A DNA stretch of 32,462 nucleotides from Oribacterium sp. GTDB taxonomy: Bacteria > Bacillota > Clostridia > Lachnospirales > Lachnospiraceae. Both the position numbers and the translations under genes were made by a program. How positions within the stretch are numbered: position 1 is the stretch's first letter; every line of letters starts with the position of its first letter. Below the pieces are notes generated by a model that saw only the letters and a program-made list of their open reading frames with translations, was not told the origin of the DNA and did no database searches. The stretch is taken from the NCBI GenBank assembly GCA_024689585.1, contig JAILDF010000042.1, positions 1-32,462 on the forward strand. Direction: 5' to 3'. Below, piece by piece: positions 1-10,093 of the stretch.

Positions 1-204
1 AACCTGGGCAATGTTCAAATTTGTCACATGAAAGCCATAGTGCACTTTAACCCATTCATCGATTTCCTTGTATGTAGCCTTCATCTCTGCACTTGTGGCA
101 TCAATCTCATCCAAATTGATTTCTATTTCTATGTGATCATCAGGCTTTTGTTGGGACAAAAGAACTACAGTCTCGACGAGAACCGTCTCGGTAAATAATT
201 TTCT
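1..204 (-). pseudogene. Orphan C-terminal fragment resembling 23S rRNA (uracil) methyltransferase RlmD; runs off the left window edge
   Basis: Minus-strand reading starting right after the ApbE stop gives an open frame ...TETVLVETVVLLSQQKPDDHIEIEINLDEIDATSAEMKATYKEIDEWVKVHYGFHVTNLNIAQV. This resembles the tail of clostridial RlmD proteins. No start codon and no methyltransferase domain precede it. Confidence 0.5.
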
Positions 205-205
205 G

Positions 206-1372
206 TTATTTAGTGAAATCCTCAAATCCGTCTGTAAAGGTTTTCGTCCCATCTTCAGAGATCCACATTACTTCTACCCTTCCTACTCTGTCGCTCTTTC
301 CCAGAACGCTGCTACCGTCGGAAACAGATTGTATGAGTTTCTTTCCGTCTTCAATGCTCATACTGAAAAGTGCAGTGGACAGCGCATCTGCCAGTGCCGA
401 ATCATGGGTAAGGATTGTGACGCTTCGGTGGTAAGCTGCGGGATAAAGGGTCTCAGGATCAATGATGTGATGATAACGCTTTCCGTCCACAACATAGTAG
501 CGCTCGTAATCGCCGGAAGTAACCAGAGACATGTCATCCAGATAAGTCATGGCTGAATACTGGTCTCCTGTCTGTGAGTCGCGGTAGGTGGGGTTTTCAA
601 CGGGACAGACCCATTTCTCTTTATTGTCCTTTAGTCCTATGGCCCGGAGGTTTCCTCCAAGATTAAGCATAAAGCTGTCAGAGCCTGCGGACTCAAGCAG
701 CCTTGCTGCATCTTCTGTGGCGTAGCCTTTTGCTATACCTCCCACATCCAGGCTCATCTCAGGATCCTGAAGATAGATGGTTCCTTCAGCTTCATCGATG
801 AGTATGTCATTTATGTCGGTATGCTTTGATGCCTCTTTCAATGCCTCCTCATCCGGCAGCTCACCCATCTCGGGGGTTGCCATACCTATCTCCCGCTTTT
901 CGTGCCAGAGTCTCAAAACTGCGCCATAGGCAATGTTGACCTTACCATCCGTAAGGGAATAGATATCCTTGCCCCATTTAATAAGCTCTATCAGTTTTTC
1001 GTCAACCTTTACCGGCTGAATGCCTGCGTTGTCATTGACGGTCTTCAGATTATTGATACCGTCGTAGTCATTGTAAATATCAAAAAGCTGATGTTCTTTA
1101 AGAAGAAGCTCATGGGAAGCATTATAGCGCTCCTTGAAGGTTTCTTCGGTTGCTTCATAGCCGATCTCCATGGAGATTGTATCGAACACATCAAGAAACT
1201 GGGCAGTAAAACGTTCTTTTTTGACAGATGCTGCAGCAGGTAAGGAAGCGCACCCCGTGGTGATTGTGAGAACAGCTGCCGAAAAAACAGCAACTGCAGA
1301 TCTTAAATTGTTGTTAGATAATGTTATTTTCAAAGCTTGCCTCTTTATTGATCGATTATATGGTGGTAACAC
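206..1372 (-). CDS. apbE: FAD:protein FMN transferase (ApbE family), lipoprotein
   Basis: 388 aa; signal peptide with lipobox-like TITTGC; ApbE-type motifs (LDVGGIAKGYATE, NLGGNLRAIG, TSGDYERYYVVDGKRYHHIIDP). A TTG start at about 1333, preceded by AGAGG, gives a cleaner signal peptide than the annotated ATG. Confidence 0.9.
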   Translation of the reverse strand: MLPPYNRSIKRQALKITLSNNNLRSAVAVFSAAVLTITTGCASLPAAASVKKERFTAQFLDVFDTISMEIGYEATEETFKERYNASHELLLKEHQLFDIYNDYDGINNLKTVNDNAGIQPVKVDEKLIELIKWGKDIYSLTDGKVNIAYGAVLRLWHEKREIGMATPEMGELPDEEALKEASKHTDINDILIDEAEGTIYLQDPEMSLDVGGIAKGYATEDAARLLESAGSDSFMLNLGGNLRAIGLKDNKEKWVCPVENPTYRDSQTGDQYSAMTYLDDMSLVTSGDYERYYVVDGKRYHHIIDPETLYPAAYHRSVTILTHDSALADALSTALFSMSIEDGKKLIQSVSDGSSVLGKSDRVGRVEVMWISEDGTKTFTDGFEDFTK

Positions 1373-1568
1373 TTCAAACGGAACATTCGCAGGACAGAGC
1401 CGACAGGATCCGGACTACGGTATGCATCGAATGAACAGTTACATTCGGTGATTATATCACAGGATTTGTGATTTTCTCAAAAAACGTCAAAAAAGCATGT
1501 TAAACCCTGATGATTTCATATTTGACTTTGCTGTTATGGTGTATTATATTTTTTAGGTATGATTTTTT

Positions 1569-1654
1569 GGAGATGTACCCAAGAGGCCGAAGGGGGCGCA
1601 CTCGAAATGCGCTAGGTCGGAAACGGCGCCAGGGTTCAAATCCCTGCATCTCCG
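1569..1654 (+). tRNA. tRNA-Ser (anticodon CGA)
   Basis: Acceptor GGAGATG/CATCTCC, anticodon arm GCGCA-CTCGAAA-TGCGC, long variable arm, T arm CAGGG-TTCAAAT-CCCTG. Confidence 0.95.
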
Positions 1655-1656
1655 CT

Positions 1657-1691
1657 AAAAAACCGTCGGGATATTGTCCCGGCGGTTTTTA
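1657..1691 (+). terminator. Rho-independent terminator after tRNA-Ser, possibly bidirectional
   Basis: aaaaaccgtcgggatattgtcccggcggttttt hairpin followed by a T-run. Confidence 0.8.
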
Positions 1692-1709
1692 TGTATTATG
1701 AAAAATTAA

Positions 1710-3476
1710 TCAACAACAACCATATTTAGTTAAAAATTCAGAATACGGTAAAGGCTTCGAGTAATAATAGCCCTGGAAGGAATCCACATTACAGGTTCTC
1801 AAGGCGCTTTCCATTCCCTTCGTTTCAACGCCTTCAACACAGGTGGTGCATCCGTAGACCTTGGCAAGTTTTGAAATGACAGAAACCAGGTCAAGCTGCT
1901 TTTTATCACTTTCCACATTGATTATGAACTGGCGGTCCACCTTGAGGGTGTTAATATTCAGATCCTTGAGAAGTCCCAGGGATGAAAAACCTGTTCCAAA
2001 GTCGTCTATTGCAAACTTGATACCCTCCAACTGAAGCTCGTCATTAAGGCTTTGAAGCCTGCTGATATCTATAAGACGGCATCTTTCTGTTATTTCCAGA
2101 CACAGATTATTTGTAGGATATCCTGTGGATTTGAGACATTTGTTTACTCTGAAGGTAAAACTCTCATCCTGAAGCTGCGCATAGGAAAGGTTTACATTTA
2201 ATACAAAGTCAGGATATTTTTCAAGGAATTTTTTCCCTTCCTTCATGGCAGTAAACATTATCCATTCTCCAAGAGCCGGGAACAAGGCATCATTCTCAAG
2301 TACCGGGATAAAATCATTAGGGGGAACTACGGTTCCATCATCATCTATCCAGCGGATTAGGGATTCTGCACCTTTTAGCTGTCCTGTTTCGGAATCAACC
2401 ACCGGCTGATAATATAAATGGAAATTTTTACAGCCTTCATGTACATCTTTACGGATTTTGTTTATAAGGTCTATCTGATAGCGCTTTTGGCTTCTGGGAT
2501 CATTATTGAACTCACGAAAAGCGCCCTGATAATCATTTTTAGACTGATAGTAAGCCTGAGTGAGACAGGAATACAAAGTATCCTTGTCAATGTCAAAACG
2601 GTTAAGAGCCAATGCCCCGGCATTTATAGGCATATCGATATGTTCGCCGTCGAAAGGGAAGCCTTCTTTAAGCCGTTTCCGATATACTTCATATTGCTCT
2701 GAAAGCTGCTCCATGGTAAGGGACTTGGTCACGAGGGCAAGGCGGATACCGTCAAGCCTGTAAACATTACCGACGTTTCTATAAGCTTCAAAGAGGTATC
2801 TTGCCACATGCTGAAGGAGCATATTTCCAAAATCATAGCCATAGAGATCGTTGACTCTGGAAAAATGAGTCGGACCATACATGACGATGTTGACCGGAAC
2901 ATGCTTTTCAAGGCATAAGCTGATCTCTTTAAAGAAACTCATCTGATTTCCGAGACCGGTAAGAGCATCTATGCCGCCGCCGATGGTCTGGTTTCGGATA
3001 GCCCCTCCAAAATACTCGGGATTTCCCTCAGGGTCTCTTAATATGATGCCGCGACAGGTACACATGTAGTATCTGCCCTGACCGTCTGATGCACGATACT
3101 GCATATCATGACCATTGGCTGCACCCGAAAAAATGTCATCTATGCTTTTTCGGTACACGTCTCTGTCTTCCGGATGTACATGTTCTTCCCAAATCCTGCC
3201 AGCATCGTACATATACTCATTTTCAAGATTAAAGAAATCAACCGTACTTTTTGACCATCTTGAATAATTGTATTTCATGTCACAGAGGAACACATCAGCT
3301 CCCTCTGAAACGATGGCATATGACTCAAATAATTGATCAAGCTTTCTTTTACGGTCTTCCGGGTAAGAGATATCTTCTGTTTTTTTGTCAACAGTAACAG
3401 CCTGAGGTTTGATATCCTCAGGATTATTGTTCACCGGACAATTTGTATTTACTTCACGAGAATCAAAAGCATTCAT
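1710..3476 (-). CDS. PAS / GGDEF (degenerate) / EAL domain c-di-GMP phosphodiesterase candidate
   Basis: 588 aa; PAS-like N-terminus (YNYSRWSKSTVDFF...VHPEDRDVYRKSIDD); GGDEF position reads LDGIR; EAL motifs ESLIRW, NVNLSY, LEITE, IDDFGTGFSSL, LKVDRQFI, CVEGVET. Confidence 0.9.
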   Translation of the reverse strand: MNAFDSREVNTNCPVNNNPEDIKPQAVTVDKKTEDISYPEDRKRKLDQLFESYAIVSEGADVFLCDMKYNYSRWSKSTVDFFNLENEYMYDAGRIWEEHVHPEDRDVYRKSIDDIFSGAANGHDMQYRASDGQGRYYMCTCRGIILRDPEGNPEYFGGAIRNQTIGGGIDALTGLGNQMSFFKEISLCLEKHVPVNIVMYGPTHFSRVNDLYGYDFGNMLLQHVARYLFEAYRNVGNVYRLDGIRLALVTKSLTMEQLSEQYEVYRKRLKEGFPFDGEHIDMPINAGALALNRFDIDKDTLYSCLTQAYYQSKNDYQGAFREFNNDPRSQKRYQIDLINKIRKDVHEGCKNFHLYYQPVVDSETGQLKGAESLIRWIDDDGTVVPPNDFIPVLENDALFPALGEWIMFTAMKEGKKFLEKYPDFVLNVNLSYAQLQDESFTFRVNKCLKSTGYPTNNLCLEITERCRLIDISRLQSLNDELQLEGIKFAIDDFGTGFSSLGLLKDLNINTLKVDRQFIINVESDKKQLDLVSVISKLAKVYGCTTCVEGVETKGMESALRTCNVDSFQGYYYSKPLPYSEFLTKYGCC

Positions 3477-3656
3477 CGTTTAAACTCCCCTACATGCTTC
3501 TTTTCAAAATAATATCTCGCCTTTGGATATAAGCAGAATATCCCATGCTTTAGTACTATACAATTACATAAATCACAGTAGTGTCACAATTATACACGGT
3601 TTTTTAATACCATTTTGTAAAAAGAATATTAAAAGTATATAAGGAACGTCGGCAAA

Positions 3657-3695
3657 AACCCCGATAACATTAATGAAATCGGTTTTTTTTTCTGA
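3657..3695. terminator. Terminator-like hairpin with A-run and T-run on both sides
   Basis: aaaaaccccgataacattaatgaaatcggttttttttt. Confidence 0.45.
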
Positions 3696-3764
3696 GTTTT
3701 ACGGAGGAACCGGCTGTTTGAAAGATATTTGAAGGGATTATGAGACGGCTTTTTGAAAGCAATA

Positions 3765-3800
3765 ATAAAAAACCAGCATCCAGGAAAACCTGAATACTGG
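3765..3800 (-). terminator. Rho-independent terminator for tRNA-Leu
   Basis: Stem 3773-3784 / 3789-3800 (ccagcatccagg / cctgaatactgg) with a T-run on the minus strand at 3765-3770. Confidence 0.7.
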
Positions 3801-3806
3801 TTTCTA

Positions 3807-3892
3807 TGCCGGTAGCCGGGGTCGAACCGGCACGCCCATCACTGGGCACGGGATTTTAAGTCCCGAGCGTCTGCCTATTCCGCCATACCGGC
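3807..3892 (-). tRNA. tRNA-Leu (anticodon TAA/UAA)
   Basis: Minus strand GCCGGTATGGCGGAATAGGCAGACGC...CGGGA-CTTAAAA-TCCCG...GGTTCGACCCCGGCTACCGGCA; acceptor GCCGGTA/TACCGGC. Confidence 0.95.
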
Positions 3893-3961
3893 AGCACCAA
3901 ATTATAATACAAAATAATATGGCTTGTGTCAATGGGGAAATTGATGGTGTCAACTCAGCCG

Positions 3962-4033
3962 TTGGACCAAGGGGACGGGGTTAGTGGTTCATTTTTAGAA
4001 AAATGAACCACTAACCCCGTCCCCTTGGTCCAA
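3962..4033. repeat. Perfect 35-bp-arm palindrome (2-nt loop), REP/MITE-like
   Basis: ttggaccaaggggacggggttagtggttcattttt | ag | aaaaatgaaccactaaccccgtccccttggtccaa. Confidence 0.9.
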
Positions 4034-4071
4034 AAACGGAAGGCATCCCGTTTTTAAAAGGATGCCCTCCG
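4032..4071 (-). terminator. Rho-independent terminator of the V-ATPase operon
   Basis: Minus strand cggagggcatccttttaaaaacgggatgccttccgttttt. Confidence 0.85.
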
Positions 4072-4086
4072 ACCTAAGATCGATTC

Positions 4087-4539
4087 TTATGCGATTGAAG
4101 CTGCGCTGAGAAGCAACATGCAGAATACAAGTGCGAAAAGAGCAACTGTCTCGATGACACCGATTACTACGAAGTAGTTTGCGGTACCCTTTCCGGTAGC
4201 GCCAAGAGCGTCAGCAGAAGCTGCTGCAGCCTTGCCCTGGAAGAATGCTGAGAATCCGATAGCGATTCCGCCGAAGATACCGATACCGAGTGAAAGTGCC
4301 GGATCAATGGTTCCTGCCTTATATGCGCTTGCGATGAAATTCATAAGAAGGAATCCGTAGATAGTCTGTGTAAGAGGAGCACCTGCAAATGCAGTCATAA
4401 TGAACGGTGCCTGCTTGCCGGCTGCGTAGCACTTCTTCCATGCTCCTACAGCGGCCTGACCTGCCATACCGGCACCAAATGCTGAACCTAATGCAGACAA
4501 ACCAAGTGCTGCTGCCATACCAATATAAGCGATATTCAT
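4087..4539 (-). CDS. V-type ATPase subunit K (proteolipid)
   Basis: 150 aa; two hairpins of TM helices; APLTQTIYGF, FFQGKAAAAS and GVIETVALFALVF motifs. Confidence 0.93.
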   Translation of the reverse strand: MNIAYIGMAAALGLSALGSAFGAGMAGQAAVGAWKKCYAAGKQAPFIMTAFAGAPLTQTIYGFLLMNFIASAYKAGTIDPALSLGIGIFGGIAIGFSAFFQGKAAAASADALGATGKGTANYFVVIGVIETVALFALVFCMLLLSAASIA

Positions 4540-4570
4540 AGTAATTCTCCTTTAATTTAAAATTATAAAC

Positions 4571-6412
4571 TTATTCTTTTATTTTGTCGTTCATTTTAAA
4601 TGGATCGTACGCTATTCCCGTCCACTCGAGGCCTACCTGTCCGGAGAACTCAAGCACGTTAAGACGTACACCATGTACTACTACTGAAAGGATACACATA
4701 ACTATATTGATTACGTGTCCGATTATTACGATGATAGCTGCCACTATCACGAGAGGTCCGTTTGCAAGACCTGCCGCCATGTTATTGAAGCTCTGTGCTA
4801 TCGCGAGACCTGCCATTCCTACCGCAAAGAGTCTGATGTAACTCATTACGTTACCGAAACAGCTGATGGTGTTAAGGAAGCTTGTGAAGGCTCCTCCCAG
4901 TCCTGCTTTTACACCGTCAGCGAAGCTGACTCCGGGAGCCATTCCGCTGAAAAGTACTACCAGCACGAAACCAATCGCGATTGCTATAAAGATAGGTGTG
5001 ACAGACATCGATTCTCCAAGCACCAGAACCAGTGACAGGAGATACATTGCGACTATCGTCACCATCCATCCTAAATCTGCAACAAAGCTCAAATCTTTAT
5101 TGTCCATCTTCTTTTTAGCAGCAAGTAAACTACCAAGTTCCATCTGCATAGCACCTATGGTGAAGGAGAACTTCATAATGTTGTTTTGCTGCGTTGCCGT
5201 AGCCACTCCGAACTTCTCTGCGTAGTTTGCAAAGGAAGGAATGACCAGAGCCCTCAGGAACGGAACATTCATAGCGGATTCCATACCGAACCAGGTTCCT
5301 GTAACGGCGCCCCAGATAACGGTAGAGATCGACAGAACCAAAAGAAGGAAAACAGGTGTTGTTATCTTCTTTGTCTTATAGATAATGACGATCGCAGCTA
5401 TAAGGAATATAAGTCCGTATCCGCCGTCTCCGATGATCATCGCAAAGAATAATGCGAAGAAAAGCAGGAACCAAAGTGAGATATCTGCTTCTCTGTAGCC
5501 CGGAAGTATTCCAAGCATATCGTAGAGCGGTTCAATCAGTTTTGTAACCTTATTATAGCGGAGCTTGGTAGGTATGGTCTCATCTTCAGGTGAAACATCG
5601 CCTATTGCATATGCCCAGTTATTTCTGGTTGCTGCTGATTTAAAGGTTCCCAGATCTGCCTCAGGTACATAACCTGAAATCCATACCAGCCGATCCTCGG
5701 TGGTTGCCGTCTCACTGGCTGAAGAATAGTTTTCTTCATTTTGCGCCTTTATGAGCTGATCATGGAAACTGTTTTCGTAAGTTGCTGCCTTTTTAAGGAA
5801 TTCTACACACTCGTCGCTTTCTTTAGTGAATCTTTCGATATCACTTTTCAGCTCCCGGAGGCCCCTGGCAGGAAGTGAAAACTCTGTTGCCTGGATATCC
5901 GGAGGGAGTGTTCCTAAAACAGCCAAGGTATCGGTCTTTTCAACTGATGCCAGTTTGATTGCTTTAATGTTCTCATCCTGCATGATCTGCTCACATTCGG
6001 CAGTACCTACACGATAAAAGTGAAGGTCATATCCTTGCTTCTGCAGTTCTTTAACATCAGCCGGTGAAAAATCACCCCACGCTTCGATCCTTTCGATCTC
6101 GGCTTTTGTTGAGGAGATTTCCTGATTAAGACTGTCCTTTTTGTTAAGAGCCTCTTTGGCTCTCATATACATTTTATTAAATTCGTCGTCAGAAAGAACC
6201 GGAGGAGTTGTGGTTTCCTTTGATTTATCCGGCGCGTAGTCCTGGAGGCGTGATACTGTCTTGGAAAGCTCAGTGAACTTTTCTATGGCAGCATGATTGG
6301 CACTCTTCCTCTCCGCCAGATGCAGAAGACCCACAGCGCGTAAGCCCTCCAGCATATCATCTTTATGTGAAACAGTAGTAACGACGTGAACCATTTTCAT
6401 TTTTTCTATCAT
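4571..6412 (-). CDS. V-type ATPase subunit I (stator a-like)
   Basis: 613 aa; soluble N-terminal half and C-terminal multi-TM half (FALFFAMIIGDGGYGLIF, FGNVMSYIRLFAVGMAG, FVVHGVRLNVLEF-like). Confidence 0.93.
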   Translation of the reverse strand: MIEKMKMVHVVTTVSHKDDMLEGLRAVGLLHLAERKSANHAAIEKFTELSKTVSRLQDYAPDKSKETTTPPVLSDDEFNKMYMRAKEALNKKDSLNQEISSTKAEIERIEAWGDFSPADVKELQKQGYDLHFYRVGTAECEQIMQDENIKAIKLASVEKTDTLAVLGTLPPDIQATEFSLPARGLRELKSDIERFTKESDECVEFLKKAATYENSFHDQLIKAQNEENYSSASETATTEDRLVWISGYVPEADLGTFKSAATRNNWAYAIGDVSPEDETIPTKLRYNKVTKLIEPLYDMLGILPGYREADISLWFLLFFALFFAMIIGDGGYGLIFLIAAIVIIYKTKKITTPVFLLLVLSISTVIWGAVTGTWFGMESAMNVPFLRALVIPSFANYAEKFGVATATQQNNIMKFSFTIGAMQMELGSLLAAKKKMDNKDLSFVADLGWMVTIVAMYLLSLVLVLGESMSVTPIFIAIAIGFVLVVLFSGMAPGVSFADGVKAGLGGAFTSFLNTISCFGNVMSYIRLFAVGMAGLAIAQSFNNMAAGLANGPLVIVAAIIVIIGHVINIVMCILSVVVHGVRLNVLEFSGQVGLEWTGIAYDPFKMNDKIKE

Positions 6413-7023
6413 CGTTCTGCCCCCACAAGTTTTTTCTTCGAGATTTTGCCACGTACAACTGCGGCCGTCTGCTGGTCTCCGAGATAAACACCGATGACAC
6501 GGATATTCTCCTTTGCCTCCGGAATCTTTACCTTCTCGAACAGGTTTACTCTCTGGGAGGTAGAGCGGAGCTCCTTCTCCAAAAGTGATACCTGTTTGCG
6601 AAGTGTAGAAACCAATGCATCAAGACGGGCAATCTCACGCAGCTTTACAAGTGCAGTATCGACCCACAGCGGGTAATCATCAACGTTGTAGGAAATATCC
6701 TTGAAGGTCAATTCTTTAAAGGCCGGAAGCTTTACACCCGCAACATTTTCTGTTGTTACCAGAACCTTATCCGGCTGAACCAGGTTGTTCAGCTGTAATT
6801 CTTCCACGAACTGCTCGTTCTCGGCGAAAACAGCTACCCAGTCATCCAAATTGCCTATCATTCCTTCACGTTCGGCTTCCTTCTCTTCAAGGTCAGCCTT
6901 TATCTGCATGATAACCGATTGCAGCTGCTGCTTTTTAAGCTGCAGGGTAGGAAGATAACGTTGATACTGTTTCAGGTGATCCTTCTGCACTTTCTGTTCG
7001 TTTTTAGTGAGTTTGATCGCCAT
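6409..7023 (-). CDS. V-type ATPase subunit D
   Basis: 204 aa coiled-coil; LTKNEQKVQKDHLKQYQRYLPTLQLKKQQLQ... STSQRVNLFEKVKIPEAKENIRVI. Overlaps the subunit I start by 4 nt. Confidence 0.92.
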   Translation of the reverse strand: MAIKLTKNEQKVQKDHLKQYQRYLPTLQLKKQQLQSVIMQIKADLEEKEAEREGMIGNLDDWVAVFAENEQFVEELQLNNLVQPDKVLVTTENVAGVKLPAFKELTFKDISYNVDDYPLWVDTALVKLREIARLDALVSTLRKQVSLLEKELRSTSQRVNLFEKVKIPEAKENIRVIGVYLGDQQTAAVVRGKISKKKLVGAER

Positions 7024-7034
7024 AAACCGCTCCT

Positions 7035-8327
7035 TTACTCATCCAATTTCTTTGGCCATCTTTCCTTGATGAGGTTTGTCTTAAGACCTGTTTCATTAGG
7101 CTCAAAACAATCGGCAAGGATTTCCCAGCCAAGATCAAGAGCAGCTTCCAGCGGAATGTTTACACTAAGGTCCATAAGCTTGGACTCGAACATCTCACCA
7201 TACTTAAGAAGCTTGTCATCCCATGCACTCATGGTAAATCCCATGGACTTTTTCTCAAGACTTTCCTTGTACTGTGCATAGAGCTTGATCATACCATCCA
7301 TAAGTGACCGGTGGTCATCACGGGTTGTGCCGTTAACGTTCTGCTTAAGTCTGGACAGGGAACCGAATGGCTCGATATGTCCGTTCTTAAGATAGAACTG
7401 ACCCTCGGTGATGTATCCCGTGTTATCAGGAACAGGGTGAGTAACGTCATCACCCGGCATGGTAGTTACACCAAGGATAGTGATGGAACCTGCACCTTCG
7501 ATGGCAACAGCCTTCTCATAACGGGAAGCAAGTGTACTGTAAAGATCTCCCGGGTAACCACGGTTTGAAGGAACCTGCTCCATGGTGATTGCCAGCTCCT
7601 TCTGAGCGTCACAGTAGCTGGTCATATCTGTAAGGAGTACAAGCACTTTCTTTCCTTCAAGAGCGAACTGCTCTGCTACTGCCAGTGACATATCGGGAAC
7701 CAGTGTACTCTCAACGGTAGGATCCGCAGCAGTATGAATGAACATAACTGTGTGGCTCATAGCACCGCCCTTTTCAAGAGTATCACGGAATGCCAGGTAG
7801 TCATCATATTTAAGACCCATTCCACCAAGAACGATAACGTCAACCTCTGCCTGCATGGCGATACGTGAAAGAAGCTGGTTATAAGGTTCTCCGGAAACGG
7901 AGAATATAGGAAGCTTCTGGCTTTCAACGAGAGTGTTGAAAAGATCGATCATAGGGATACCGGTACGGATCATCTTCTTCGGAACGATACGCTTCGCAGG
8001 GTTAAAGGAAGGACCGCCGATATCTATCATATTTTCTGTAAGAGCCGGACCATTGTCTCTTGGTACGCCGGCACCGTCAAATATACGACCTAAAAGGTGT
8101 GATGAGAAGGAAACCTGCATCGGTCTGCCAAGGAAACGAACCGGGTCATTTGTACTTACGCCCTGTGCGCCGGCAAAAACCTGAAGCGAAACGATATCCT
8201 TATCCAGCTTTATAACATTGGCATAGCTGTTTCCAACCAAAGCAAGGTCACCATTTTTGATTCCCTCGGCCTTGACGGTAACAACGTTGCCGACGATTGA
8301 CTCGATTTTTGTATATACTTTCTGCAT
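7035..8327 (-). CDS. V-type ATPase subunit B
   Basis: 430 aa; [86 protein letters not shown]. Confidence 0.95.
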   Translation of the reverse strand: MQKVYTKIESIVGNVVTVKAEGIKNGDLALVGNSYANVIKLDKDIVSLQVFAGAQGVSTNDPVRFLGRPMQVSFSSHLLGRIFDGAGVPRDNGPALTENMIDIGGPSFNPAKRIVPKKMIRTGIPMIDLFNTLVESQKLPIFSVSGEPYNQLLSRIAMQAEVDVIVLGGMGLKYDDYLAFRDTLEKGGAMSHTVMFIHTAADPTVESTLVPDMSLAVAEQFALEGKKVLVLLTDMTSYCDAQKELAITMEQVPSNRGYPGDLYSTLASRYEKAVAIEGAGSITILGVTTMPGDDVTHPVPDNTGYITEGQFYLKNGHIEPFGSLSRLKQNVNGTTRDDHRSLMDGMIKLYAQYKESLEKKSMGFTMSAWDDKLLKYGEMFESKLMDLSVNIPLEAALDLGWEILADCFEPNETGLKTNLIKERWPKKLDE

Positions 8328-8335
8328 AAGACCTC

Positions 8336-10066
8336 CTAAGCTAATGCCTTCGATTTATATAAATCCGTGATCTTGGTCTTCTGTGCTTCAAACTCAGGTG
8401 TCTCAAAAACAGTTCCATGCCAATCAAGGAATTCCTGTCTTAACTGGTTGAAGAAAGAACGGATCTCGTCTTTATCTTCGAGGTCATATTTCTGCATCAA
8501 TGAATCATAAAGGACATCAAACTCTATTTTCTGTCTCTCAGGCGGGCAGGCTGCATCGATAGGATCGAAGGAGTTCTGCTGCAGGTAAACCGCGTCGAGA
8601 AGCTCACCCTTCTGATAGGTGATATAATCTTCTGCTGTTGTACCTTCTTCACCTACAACCTTCATCATCTGGTTGATTTCGATACTTCTGCGGAGGATTC
8701 CTCTTGCCCTTTCCACGAGATCCATTTCAATGATTCCGGGATACTTTGACCAGGAATCCATCGGGTGGATGGCCGGATACTTACGGGCATCGGATCTCTC
8801 ACGGGAAAGTCCGTGGAATGCACCTACAACCTTAAGGGTTGCCTGAGTAACAGGTTCCTCAAAGTTACCGCCGGCAGGTGATACTGTTCCACCGATGGTT
8901 ACGGAACCTATAGAACCATCCTTAAGACGAACCTTTCCGGCTCTCTCATAGAAGGTAGCGATGGTTGACTCCAGGTATGCAGGGAAAGCTTCCTCACCCG
9001 GAATCTCCTCGAGACGTCCGCTCATCTCTCTCATGGCCTGTGCCCAACGTGAAGTTGAGTCTGCAAGGAGGAGAACGTTAAGTCCCATCTGTCTGTAATA
9101 CTCTGCGATTGTTACGGCTGTGTAGCAGGATGCTTCTCTCGCTGCAACAGGCATTGAAGAAGTGTTACAGATAATGATGGTTCTTTCCATAAGTGAACGG
9201 CCTGTACGTGGGTCATCCAGCTCAGGGAACTCTGTAAGTACTTCAACTACCTCACCTGCACGCTCTCCGCAGGCTGCGATAACAACGATATCAGCTTCTC
9301 CGTTTTTAGCTTCCATGTGCTGAAGAACGGTTTTGCCGGCTCCGAAAGGTCCGGGAACACAGAAGGTTCCGCCCTTTGCTACAGGAAGGAATGCATCCAC
9401 GCAGCGGAGCTTCATGATAAGCGGTTCATCCGGTCTTAATCTCTCTTCATAGCACTTGATAGGCTGTTTGATAGGCTGAGTGATGACCATGGAAAGCTCT
9501 TTTTCCTCTCCGGCACCATTTGAGATAACGCAAATGGTAGAGCGGACATTGTAAGAACCCTTACTCTTTATGGATTTAACAACCCAGTCATCGCCCTGTA
9601 ATGTAAACGGAACCATGATCTTGTGGGTGAAGATACCCTCAGGAACGGTACCGATGGTGTCACCTGCAACAACATTATCACCGACCTTGGCTACCGGAGT
9701 GAACTCCCAGTCACGGTTAGGGATAGCGTCAAGGTAAACACCTCTCTGTAGGAAGAAACCACACTGCTCTGCAAGTTCAGGAAGTGGGTTCTGAAGTCCG
9801 TCGTAAATCTGTGTCAGGATGCCCGGGCCCAGATCAACGCTCATCAGTTCTCCGGTGAATTCTACCGGATCACCAACTTTGATGCCGTTTGACATCTCAT
9901 AAATCTGCATACTGGCTATGCCATTAGTAATACGAATAACCTCGCCCTTCAGACGCTTGTCGCCTACAAGAATATAACCTACTTCATTCTTGCGGACAGC
10001 TCCTTCAAAGATTACATTCGCCATGTTACTATTGATGCCAGTCACATGTCCTGTTACTGTTTCCAT
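8336..10066 (-). CDS. V-type ATPase catalytic subunit A
   Basis: 576 aa; P-loop [62 protein letters not shown]. Confidence 0.97.
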   Translation of the reverse strand: METVTGHVTGINSNMANVIFEGAVRKNEVGYILVGDKRLKGEVIRITNGIASMQIYEMSNGIKVGDPVEFTGELMSVDLGPGILTQIYDGLQNPLPELAEQCGFFLQRGVYLDAIPNRDWEFTPVAKVGDNVVAGDTIGTVPEGIFTHKIMVPFTLQGDDWVVKSIKSKGSYNVRSTICVISNGAGEEKELSMVITQPIKQPIKCYEERLRPDEPLIMKLRCVDAFLPVAKGGTFCVPGPFGAGKTVLQHMEAKNGEADIVVIAACGERAGEVVEVLTEFPELDDPRTGRSLMERTIIICNTSSMPVAAREASCYTAVTIAEYYRQMGLNVLLLADSTSRWAQAMREMSGRLEEIPGEEAFPAYLESTIATFYERAGKVRLKDGSIGSVTIGGTVSPAGGNFEEPVTQATLKVVGAFHGLSRERSDARKYPAIHPMDSWSKYPGIIEMDLVERARGILRRSIEINQMMKVVGEEGTTAEDYITYQKGELLDAVYLQQNSFDPIDAACPPERQKIEFDVLYDSLMQKYDLEDKDEIRSFFNQLRQEFLDWHGTVFETPEFEAQKTKITDLYKSKALA

Positions 10067-10093
10067 ATAAGTCTCCCGATTAATTTATAATAA

